Source: Tetracentron sinense
Lineage: Eukaryota; Streptophyta; Magnoliopsida; Trochodendrales; Trochodendraceae
Reading direction: 5' to 3'
NCBI GenBank assembly: GCA_015143295.1
Contig: CM026561.1
Coordinates: 38,816,875 to 38,880,874, forward strand
Length of the DNA: 64,000 nucleotides
Positions 11,890 through 23,300 of the stretch are shown one piece after another. The notes beneath the pieces were generated by a model. That model saw only the letters and a program-made list of their open reading frames with translations, ran no database searches and was not told the origin of the DNA. The stretch's first letter is position 1; each line of letters begins with the position of its first letter. The position numbers and the translations under genes are program-made.

Positions 11890-11897
11890 TATAAATA
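11890..11897 (+). promoter_or_regulatory. TATA box of NF-YA gene
   Basis: TATAAATA lies about 30 bp upstream of a pyrimidine-rich leader that continues into the inferred 5' UTR exon. It is well placed for transcription starting around 11920-11945. Confidence 0.55.
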
Positions 11898-11929
11898 AAA
11901 ATATTTGTTCTTTAATATCTCAATTTCTT

Positions 11930-12071
11930 TTTTTTTGAAAAAAAAAAATCTAAACTTCTCTATCCTCTACTACTACTGTTTCTCATTGAGAATTGCAGAG
12001 AAATGGATTTACATCGATGGTTTTGAATTCTGAAACTAGGGTTCTTTTCACTGTTCTGAACCAGTAACTCT
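11930..12071 (+). other. NF-YA 5' UTR exon 1 (non-coding)
   Basis: A CT-rich leader ends at a strong 5' splice site (CT|GTAAGT at 12072). A matching acceptor (TTTCCAG|GAGGAAG) at 13063 joins it to the start-codon exon, giving a 992-bp 5' UTR intron (12072-13063). The start coordinate is approximate, set from the TATA box. Confidence 0.55.
12003..12026 (+). CDS. Upstream ORF, 7 codons, in NF-YA leader
   Basis: ATG at 12003 opens a 7-codon frame (MDLHRWF) ending in TGA at 12024, wholly inside the 5' UTR exon and upstream of the splice. Such uORFs can lower translation of the main frame. No claim is made that the peptide acts. Confidence 0.35.
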   Translation: MDLHRWF

Positions 12072-13063
12072 GTAAGTGTTCTTTCCACAATTTTGATTGA
12101 TTTATTAGGTTTTCGTTTCTCTGCTACTTAGTCGTAATTGATTTTCAAGATTACAGTTTTGGTCGAAATATATATTTTTTCTTCTTCTGTTGTTTGAAAT
12201 TTTCAGTGAATGGTTAGTTTGGGAGTTTTTTTTTTAATAGGATTTTGAATTCGACAGGATATATGAATTGGAAATAGATTCTGCTTGTTTGTAGAAATTC
12301 CTTTTACTTGGTTTCAGTTTTTATGGTATTTTTGATTAATTTTTCGAGGGTTAGGGTTTTGGTCTTCTTGCCGAAGCTTTGAGAGATCTGCATTAAATTT
12401 AGCAGATCTTAGGCATTATGAGTGAGAAACGTGTTAACCTTGAGTTGTTTACTGTTTTCTTCGGGTTTTGAATATGGATTCTTGTTTCAACAATTTTTTT
12501 TTTTTTGTGCGTATTGGTCCAACTCTTTATGATTTCTCGATAATGGCTTGATTGAGAAATTCTTAGTGATTTAGTTGGGTTTCTAGATACTGTTTTCTGA
12601 TGAAAATTTCGAGTTTAGGATTTTTTATTTACATGAGAAAAGATGGATTTTTTTAAATTTAAATTTTGTCTCCTTGAATTTCTGATGGTTGACTTTGTTC
12701 AATTGCTTTTGTTGGGTATGATAGGGCATACTGATCTAAGGGTTTTCTTGGAAAGGATTTGCTGCTAATGTGATTATTCTTATGCTTTTTTTTTTCATTG
12801 CTGATAATGTTTCATTGCTGTGTGGTGCATGTACTATAAATTGTTCTTTTGCTTCAGAATAGTTTTCTTCACTTAGTTGGCTGGGCATAATTTCCTTTTG
12901 TTTTCCTCTTTTTTATTTTGCTCTTTTTTTTTTTTCCGTGTTTATCTAGTGATCTGCGATATGCTTGTTATTTTGGTAGTTCTCTTTCTGTCCCATGTGG
13001 GATGACTTGTAATTTGTTTGTTGGTATAGTTGGGTGGGGGATTTGGGGATTGATAGTTTCCAG

Positions 13064-13079
13064 GAGGAAGCTGGGAAGC
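13064..13079 (+). other. NF-YA 5' UTR, second part
   Basis: Sixteen bases between the inferred acceptor (CAG ending 13063) and the start codon. The frame is open upstream to 12918, but that sequence is intronic, so the ATG at 13080 is chosen. It begins the family-typical acidic, serine-rich N terminus. Confidence 0.55.
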
Positions 13080-13350
13080 ATGCACTCAGAACCAAAAGAT
13101 TCAAATAAACTAGAATCCAATGCACATAGTATTCCACCATCCACAATCTGTCCTCAACCTTGGTGGCGTGGTATTGAGTATAATGCGATTCCACCCGCTG
13201 TGTTAGGGGAAAGTGGGTCCAAATCACAGTCACTGGAACACCCAAATGGTGGTGTGGGGTCCAAAGCTGGTCAATCACAAACTAATGGCAGGCTGGATGA
13301 GGAAGCTGATGTCCATAAAGATATGAAGACTACAACAGCAAAACAATCAG
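13080..13350 (+). CDS. NF-YA: NF-YA coding exon 1
   Basis: Encodes residues 1-90 plus one base of codon 91. Starts [10 protein letters not shown] and includes PQPWWRG, a family-typical N-terminal motif. The donor chosen is CAATCAG|GTGCTT (GT at 13351), which joins to 15967 as a glycine codon followed by SDGDYGEE. A second in-frame donor lies 48 nt downstream (TATG|GTAATA, GT at 13399) in the same phase and would add 16 residues. Confidence 0.85.
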
Positions 13351-16300
13351 GTGCTTCTCCTAGAAATCATTATACTGTTGATGAGATTTTCTCCTATGGT
13401 AATATTATTACTAGCTGTTGGAAAGGACAATTATGATCCTTGAATTATAGAGAGTAGTTTTCTATCATTCTATATTGAGCTGGAAATGTTGGCCTGCTTC
13501 ATCAGATTTACGAACAGGATATGCATCTTTTTGCTATCTGGTTGATCAATTTTCCATAGTTTGAAAAATGAAAAGGAAGAGAAAAAATGGCCTGCTGGGT
13601 AGATGATATTTGTCTTCAAAGATTAACATGATGATTGAGTTCACCGCCATCATTAGACAGTAATTTGATCTTTAAGTTTCCCAATTTTGAATTTTCTAAT
13701 GGGACAGGATTCAAGTGGATGCATATGCTCAACCGAGTTTCTTCCAAGATCTACATGCAATGAACCTATATAACTAGGAAACTCTGTGTTCCGAAAAGTT
13801 GCATTGTTAAACCTGTGTCATACTCACATGTTGGACACAGTTTGGGACATTTGTTAAAACACTTATTGGACATACTTGTTCGAAACTATTACTAATGTAT
13901 GATGTTCATGCATGCTGGTTGTCTAAATTTATGCTTCCTGTATTTTACACTTACATTAATATTGGAGTATAAGTTTGTGGAAATACTGAAATACATCTCA
14001 TAATATTTATTATAAAATGCTCAGATTTAGTGGAGACCTTGGGATCAGTCTCTTGAACGGTTTGTATCCTCGATTGACATAGACTCACAAATCTCTTTTT
14101 CTAAGTTATTACACATCGAAAAGGCTTAGGCGCATTCGGATGGATTTTTGGACTCTTCCTTGGTCATTGACTGCTTGAATAGGAAGGTTTAGTGGTAATT
14201 GAAGTTAATTTTTTTCCTCATGGAGATAGAGATGCTTAATGTTTATTTTTTATTTTATGTTGGGGAGACAAAATAGGGCTGCTGATTTCCTCTCTAGGTT
14301 TTGTAATGTGTAATGAGGTGATTTTCTTTCTACGAGTCTTTTCCAAGTGATATCTTACATAATAGACTGAGGACGCTAGGGGTTGTAATTCATTTGCCAT
14401 AGTTGTCAAGGCGACTTGAGGTGACAGACCCAATGGACGCCTGAGGCACTTGAGGCGTCGCCTAATGAACTTTTTGCTGCAGACATCCCCCTAATATGTG
14501 ATCTATGTATGATGCATTTCCTTGGATAATGGGCCCCACAATTTATATAAATTAAAAAATCTCTATTGTTAAGATACACTTTGATAGAACCATCCTTAAA
14601 GACAGTTCCAAGAACAATAAAATGGGATTTCAAGTATTGGAAATAAAAAAAATAAAATAAAAATAAAGTCTACAATGATTGTTGAAATGGGGGAGAGGGA
14701 TTATGAAGGATAAAAAATAGAAAGAAACAACAATTTACAATGACAGTCGAACATTAGATAGGAAGGAGAGGGAAGAGTGTGAGACTGAATAAATAACAGA
14801 AAAATAGTCCGACAGTCAATGTGACGTCGAACATGAGAGAAAACAGAGAGGGGGAGAGGTCTTACCTATTATTCCCATTTTTTCTATCTTCATTTTTCTT
14901 GATTATACTTAAGAAATGTAATAATAAAATATATATATTGGGTAAAATATATAATTATGGGATCTGCACTTATTTAGATTATAAAATATCTCTTTAAATT
15001 TGAGTTTATGAGAGTTTTGTGGGTCCTAGAAGAAGTTTGAGGCATTTAAAAGTCTTTTTTTTAATTATTGGACTGCCTGAGCCCCACCAGTATGCATGGT
15101 AGCCTAGGCGACGCTTGTAACAACCATGCAAAATCATGTGGGGACTATATGGTCCACCCACAAATAGAGGAAGAGAGAGAAAGAAGCCAAGCCAATTGTC
15201 CACCCATTGAGCAAGAGAGAGCACAAGTTAACATGAGGAAAATATACTTGACCCAATTCCTCTCTTATTTCTTTTATCTGCAAACCTTTTTTCTGTCGGA
15301 TATACAAACCCTAATATATTATACGGTAAAAGACATGAAAGTATATAAAATAGCATTTCTTTTATTTACCAAATTACTATATTCAACAAAAATAAACTTT
15401 TATATCCTTGAACAATAATAATATTACATATATTAGATTTATAATAATGATTGCCTGAGGCGGCTAGACGCCCGAGTCCAGCAGAGCACTTGGTTGCCTA
15501 GGCGACCGCCTGAGGCGACGCCTTTAACAATTATGACATTCGCATGGAAGTCTTGTCCATATATAATTTTTTTTCTTTCATTCTTTCCAAAAATAAAAAA
15601 TAATGAACTGAAATACCAAGTCAACTGTCTCCTGATTTTGTACATACTTGTCATTTAAACTAGTCTATCTTATGATATTTCACTTCCCTATAACTCACAT
15701 TTGTTCACTGGGACCAACGAGTACCCGTATTATAAATTTTTAATGGCCCTTGCTGCCAGTTTCACTTATAATGTCTTCAAACAAATTTCTCTTTTGCACA
15801 CATTTCATTTGAAATTGTTCTAAATCTATTTTTTCATGTTACAAATGCATCAGCTGGTGAAGTCAGTTTATTTGTTATATAAAACTTTAATTTTGTAATG
15901 GTATATTGCCTTCCATTCACTGAAGTGGACATAGTTTCTTCATAATGATTTTAACCTTCCTTTCAGGGTCGGATGGAGATTATGGAGAAGAACACCAACA
16001 TCTGCAACATGTTGCATCCCCAATACCTCCATCAATGGGTGAATACCTCGCACCTCCAACACAGATGGAACTTGTTGGTCATACAATTGTAAGATCTCTC
16101 TCTCTCTCTCTCTCTCTCATTCGGAGTTGTGAGCACTGAATGCAGATAGTTGGTTCATTCATGAAGGCATCGTCTTCTAAATTAAGAACTTCGTTCTTAC
16201 ATGGTTTTGCAAATAAAGTTTACAGAAGGGATTCTAAGTATACTTTTGACATTTTGCAGGCGTGCACATCATATCCATATATGGATCCATATTATGGGGG

Positions 16301-17299
16301 AATGATAACTGCATATGGACCGCAGGCTCTGGTATGCAACCTGTAGTCTCTTGTGCAACATGTCTAAAAAATGAGGATGCCTGTCTGGTTCGTTTGACTT
16401 ATATCTGATTGATCATGTCCTTGAATTTTATGTATGAAATCTTTGGTACGGGATGTGAAGGTCCTTTTTCTTGGGAATCTGTTTTCATGTAGCCAGTCTA
16501 TCTCTGTATATATTATTGGATGGGATTTCATTTGTTCTCGTCTCTGAGGCACCGTTTTTATACCTCATATTTACAAGCCGGGGGGGGAGACTGTTATGTG
16601 AATGTCAATATACTGTTTAGGTTTCTTGTTATACAGTGGGTTATCTAGTGAGACTCTAGTCCATATTAGGAAAAATTTTCACTAGATAGATGTTTCTAGC
16701 ATGGAAATAAAAATCGCGGAAACCGATATGAAACGTTCGATACGTATAGGTTTTGGTAACCCCCTATCAATATTTATACTGATACCAAACGGGTGATACC
16801 ATCGTTTATTAGATATTTACGTTTGAATTCATTATGTAGTAATTCTATGTTTCTAATTTTTTCTTTGAGTCACTTCCCATGACTTTATATTTGATAAATT
16901 TGGTTCTTATAACTCATTTGATTTTTTTTTAAAATTTAATTTGATTTTTATTAAAGAAAAGAAAAAATTATATGTATCGTCCGAAACCGATACCGAAACC
17001 AATACGTATAGGTTTCAGTTGGGACCGATACATCCCCTGAAACCGTATTTTTAATCCTTGGTTTCAAGACATGAAAAGTGCTGTGACTGCTGTCTAACAA
17101 TTCTTGGCAATTGTGTCAGGTACATCCTCATTTACTTACAATGCATCACACTAGAATGCCTTTGCCCCTTGAAATGACAGAGGAGCCTGTTTATGTGAAT
17201 GCCAAGCAGTACCACGGAATTTTGAGGCGAAGACAGTCACGTGCCAAGGCTGAGCTGGAAAAGAAACTGATCAAAGCTAGAAAGGTAAATCTCTCTCGT

Positions 17300-17331
<32 letters not shown>

Positions 17332-20300
17332 CACGTGTCATTTTAGTCGGAATGACCGATGCCACTCTGACTCCTCATCCATATTGTGCATTGCATGCTA
17401 TTTTCATCTTTGATCTTTGTGAGCAAATATGATGTATGAGAGCAACATTTAAAGAAGTTCTATATACTAATCTTTGATTGGCCTAAGCTTCAATGACAAG
17501 GACATGATATAGATGTTTCAAATAATTCCGATCAGAACCACATGTTTGGGAGCAATAAAGGCAGCGAGAAGAGTCACAGGTGACCATTGACAATGTTTTT
17601 TCACATAATCATGGTATTAGATGATGGATAAAGCAAAAATTCACATAATCATGGTACTAGTTGATGGACGAAGCAAAAGCATGGAACTAGAAATTGAAGA
17701 AATTTTTTGTCAAACCTTTTTGAACCTGCACAGAGCATGTTTCACTTCATGGATGACCTTTGAGCCTTTGGTGCTGTATTATGTAGACTACTTGATGAAG
17801 ACTACCATGAGGACTCGTTAAAATCTAATTGGTGATTAGGTGACTAAGAATCAGGTTCAAGAACCAAAACAATGTGAAGTTGAGGAAATTTTTTGTCAAA
17901 CCTTTTTGAACCTGCACGAGCATGCTTGACTTCATGGATGCCTTTGAGCCTTTGGTGCTACATTATGTAGACTACTTGATGAAGACTACCTTAAGGACTC
18001 ATGAAAATCTAGTTGGTGATTGGGCAACTAAGAATCAGTTTCAAGAACCAAAACAATGTGAAGTTGTGCTGGTTTAACTACTGGATCAAAGGTCTCATCG
18101 AAGCTCAAACTATGTTATTGATTACTATAGCTCTTAACTATGTTATTGATTATTATAGCTCTTGGCTACAAGATTAACTGTATGAAAATCAAGGGAACAC
18201 TTAATTTGAGCTTAAAAACCCATGACCCATTCAGATGTTCATGCAATGAGTGGGAGGAGCAAGCTTTCATGTCTTATTGCAAAGAAGAGCATTAGGTTCT
18301 TGCATGGCTGCTTGCTAGGCAAGGTTTTCTACCCGTTAACTTTGTGAGTATTGCTCAAGAGTGGTATGTAGCCAAGTGCAAAGGGTTTAACTATGAAGAG
18401 GTGTAAGGAATGAGAAGGTGGAGGATAACAAATAGCAATGTTTCTTACACAGCTTAGATTGATGACTTATGTATTGAAGGAGGATAAGTGTTCAGGAATA
18501 GAGATGTATGGTTGGAATGGTGGATATGACTTAAGAAGATCCAGTAGCAAAGTACAAGGGACAATTTGTTTGATTAGGAGTTGATGCAGTCAATAAATTA
18601 GGAGAGTATAGGATTTATATCAATAGTGGTTGCAGAAGTGGTGTTAACTGTGTAAGCCATAAGAGAAGTGTGCCAAATCAAATCGATGATATATAAGATA
18701 ATTAGTGAATTGGGTCTAAGAACCATTAGTTTTATGAATGTCATTGTAATAACCTATAAAATTCAATAAATGGTTTGACGAATTCAATGGCATGTTATAC
18801 AGTTGTGTGGAGTAGGCAACAATATTTAGGTTTCAGATCCATACCTGAAAATCTATATGGAGACCATATATGGCAACAACATGAACAAAATGAGCTAGGG
18901 TAGATCGTTTCACTATAGTGTAGGCTACTAATTGGTAGGTCATATAATGGTGGGAAAAAGGTGAGTTATCCCTAACATGGTGATGCTTTCACATGTACCA
19001 CCTATTTTGTTTTGTGCCGTAAGTATACATCTGGAATGTGAACAATCAATGATAAGGTGAGCTTAGTGTTCTAGGGCCATCTCAATCAAACACTATAAAG
19101 TATAAACTATTAAACACTTAGAAATGAGAGATCAAGTTCTAGGGTTAGGGTTTGGATGGAAGAGAAGAGTGAGAGAGAGTGGGAGCTTAAAAACGAAGCT
19201 TCATCTACTATTCTTATTTATAGAAAACCAAGTTAATAGAAGTACCCTTATTAAGAAAGGGAAGAAACAAAGACATTACAAGTGGAGACATAACTGCCCT
19301 TACGAGTAATATGCAAACATAACACAATCTCAACACTCCCCCCCTCAAGCTGGTGCGAAGATATCTAGTATGCCCTCCTTGCCCGTGATGGTATAAAACT
19401 TAGGGCTCCCTTCTCCTTTGGGTAGGATTTGAGCTAGTTGGTCTCCAGTCTTCACGAAGGGGGTGCAAATGATCACTAAGCTAAGCTTTTCCTTAATAAA
19501 GTGTCTATCCATCTCAATATTGTTGATTTAGCTGTTTTGCGTAGGGTTATGTGCGATGCTAATGGCTGCCTTGTTGTCAGAGTTCAACCTCATAGGTCTT
19601 TGAGGAGAAAGATCAAGTTCCCCCAATATCATCTCTAGCTAAACAAGCTCACGCACACCATGGGCCATTGCTTTGAATTCTACCTTTGCACTGGATCTTG
19701 CAATAACAACTTGCTTTTTACTCCTCCAAGAGACAAGATTCTCACCCATAAAGGTGCAATATCCTTAAATAGATCTTCTATTGGACACTAACCCTGCCCA
19801 ATTAGCAGATAGCATCTGTGTATGCTTCTATCCTCATATAACCAAGACAAGCAAAACATTACCTAGAGAGGACTCTAGGTATCTTAGGATTCTATAAACA
19901 ACTTCCAAGTGAGAAGACTTTGGAGCATGCATATATAGAGGCTATGTCTAGACGAGTGAAGGGGAAATAGATAAGTCTGCCAACCAATCTTTGATATCTC
20001 CCTGTATTAACTAAGGAGTTCTCACTATTGCACCCCAAAGTGTTGTTTGGTTCAATAGGGGTAGCATTGGGTTTGCACCCCATCATTCTTGTTTCTTTCG
20101 ACAAGTCCAGGACATATTTCCTATGAGACAGGGAGACACCCTCTTCGGTCTAACAACTTCAATACCCAGAAACTATTTCAAGTCCACCAGATATTTAATC
20201 TCAAACTCTTTTGCCAGGTGATTTTTCAGCCTTTTAATCTCCTCTTGATCATTACTCGTCACAACAATATCATCAAAATAGACAATTAGGGCATAGACTT

Positions 20301-23300
20301 TCCCTTGACCGTGCTTGATGAATAAAGTGTGATCAACATGACTTTGCTTGTTCCCAAAAACAATCATCACTTTTCTGAACCTATTGAACTAGGCCCTTGG
20401 GGACTGTTTTAGCCCATATAGGACTTTCTTCAACTTTCAAACCTTGCTCTTTGGCGAAGGGAAGTTGACCCCCAGTGGAGTTTTGCATATACACTTCTTC
20501 CTCTAGCTTACCATGAAGATCTTGTTTTTTACATCAAGTTGTTGCATGATCCGCCCTTGATTGACAACAAAGGAGATGAGTACTCTGAAGGAGTTCATCT
20601 TGGCAACTGGAGCAAATGTCTCCTGATAGTCAACCCTATAACTCTGGGTGTGATCCTTTGTCACAAGCCCAACCTTGTACCTATCTACAGTTCTATCCGA
20701 TTGATACTTCACTGTAAATACCCACTTGCATCTCACTAGCTATTTTCCTCTTGGGAGGTCAACTAGATCCCATGTGCCTTTCTTGTCCACGACTTGCTTC
20801 TCTTTATGAACTACTTTCTTTCACTTTGGATTAGATAAGGCTTCTTGAAAGCTACAAGGAATAAAACAGGCGACAAAGACGAGACAAAGACATGATAGGA
20901 AGAAAAAACAAAGTTGTGACAAAGTGAGAAATAAGATGTTGAGTGCATGAACGAGTTCCTTTTCTCTGAGCAATAGGAAGATGGATATCATCAACAATAA
21001 TGGAAATATGTAGTGGCTCAATATTACCTGGAACTATGGCTGTCAAAGGGTCGGGCAAGGGCGGGGCCTAGGTCTTACCGGGCCCGACCCTTATTCACAA
21101 GGGTGAGGCCCTGACCCTCAGAGGGCCTAGACTGGCTAGGCCCAAGCCCTACCCTCAAGGGCCATGGCAGAGCCAGGGGCCGGGTCATGACCAAAAGAAC
21201 AAAAAAAATTATATCATGTTTTAGTAATTTTTTTCTACTTTGACTACCAACTTAACATGCAACCCTTGTGCTTTATTCAGACGTGGAACTTACAATGCAA
21301 GATGAGGATTGCTAGCCTCATACACACTTCCCTTACACTGGGGAATTAGGTTAGGTTAAGTTTAATTTATAGTTGTGGGATTGGTGAAATTACCACAAAT
21401 GCCCCAATTGTTACCGTTGGATTGCTAGATTAGTACGGTTAGATTTAGAAAGAAAAATGTTACAACATACAATAAGATTATGGAAAGAGACTGCACTTAT
21501 GTTACACATACATACACATGGTAGCCTTTGTAGAATTTTTTTTTTGAAAAAGAAAAAAATGTGACTATACTACCATGGTAGTCTCTTACACATACAAGTC
21601 TTAGCATTAGGTTATTATATGAGTCAGTCTAGGGCTACTCCCTATTCTTAATCCCTATTTCTATACCCTATCTAAGCCCTTGTTTTAAAAAAAATCAATG
21701 GCTTTAAATGTTGTGGATGTGGCATCCTCTACCAAATTAAATAATTCCAAAATTACCCATCTTTCAAAACAAAAAAAACCTAAAACACGATCTAACCCAG
21801 CCCCATTCCCTCCCTCTCTCTCATCCTCCGGTCTTCCTTCTCTGTTGGCCAAAATCACCAGATTTTCAGAAAACAAAAAAAAACCTAAATCACAATCTAA
21901 CCCCAATCCCATTCTCTCTCTTTCTCTCTCTCTCTCTCTCAACCTCCGGTCATCCTCTTCTCCACTCTCGTTTTCTCTCTTTCCTCTCACCCTCATCTCT
22001 CTCTCTTTCTCTCCATCTCTCTCTATCTCTCTGTTGGTGATCTCCAATCTCTCTCTCTCTATATTCGTGGAGGAGTTTTTATTGTTCTTGGTTGTAAGGG
22101 TTAAAAGAGTATAACCAAAAGTAAGTTGTAAAAGATTAAAAGGTAATCCTTGTGTTTTAATTTAGGGTTAAACTACTGGTGGGTTTTCTTTGAAAGAAGT
22201 GCTAGTTGCCTTTGGAAGGGAAATATGTAGAGCAGAAGTTATTCTGCTCCCATTAATAATGGACCAGAGTTAAAATCCTGCGGTCAAATGGGGACAGCAG
22301 TTTGAACTTTGTTATAGAACACCCTCTATCTATACTATAAACTAACACGCCCAACTTTGGCAAAAATTGTAGATTACAAAAGTTGATTTAGTTTGTGAGG
22401 TTATTAAGGTTGGAAGTTAAGGTTTGAGAGAGAGAAGAAGAAGAAGAAGAGAGATTAATGATTTCTCTCACACACTTTATTATTTATTTACCATTAATGG
22501 CCTACTATTAGTATTTAAGAGCTACTAATAGTATACCCACAATACAGTATATAAAAGATAACATAAAGACAAGGTCCATAGGAATAAAGCACATAAAGCC
22601 TTATTCAACACCCCCTTTCAAGTTGGTGCGTAGATATCACATATGCCCAACTTGCTAACAATATTTCGGAACTGAGTGCTAAGGCCTGTAGTCAACACAT
22701 TAGCTATTTGATCTTCTGACTTCACAAACGTGGTTCAAATATACCCTGCCTTCAACTTCTCGTTGATGAAATGATGATCTACCTCAATATGTTTCGTTCT
22801 GTCATATTGCAACGGATTATGAACAATACTAATAGCAGCTTTATTATCAAAATTCAAACTCATATGCCTTCAGTAGGAAGCCCAATCTCACTGAGGAGTA
22901 ATCGGAGCCAAAGCAGTTCACACACACTGTGTGCCATGGCTCTTAACTTTACCTCTACACAAGATTTAGCTACTACATTCTGCTCCTTACTTCTCCATGT
23001 GACAAGGTTACCTCCAACTTTGGTGCAATACCTAGAAGTAGAGCGTCTATCAGAAATCGAGCCAACCCAATTTGCGTCAGTGTAGGCTTCAACCCTTAAG
23101 TTACCGTTACAGGTATACAATAAACCCTTCCCAGGAGATGACTTTAAGTAGTGGAAGATTTGATTCATTGCCTCCAGGTGGCCAGTAGTTGGTGAATGTA
23201 TGAATTGACTGACTACACTGACAACATCAGCAATGTTTGGTCTAGTAAAGGATAGATAAATAAGTTTGCCAACAAATCTTTGGTACCTTCCAACATCTGG

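Noticed and set aside
12918-13079. Upstream extension of NF-YA exon 1 to an earlier ATG
   Set aside because: The added residues are hydrophobic and unlike the family. The segment contains a good 3' splice acceptor (CAG at 13061-13063), so it is intron.
12946-13278. 110-codon minus frame opposite NF-YA exon 1
   Set aside because: Shadow of the real exon on the other strand; no recognisable motif.
21685-22114. Overlapping plus and minus open frames of 120-138 codons
   Set aside because: They are caused by a CT/GA-rich simple-sequence tract in the interior of the long-TIR element, giving Ser/Leu or Arg/Glu runs on the two strands.
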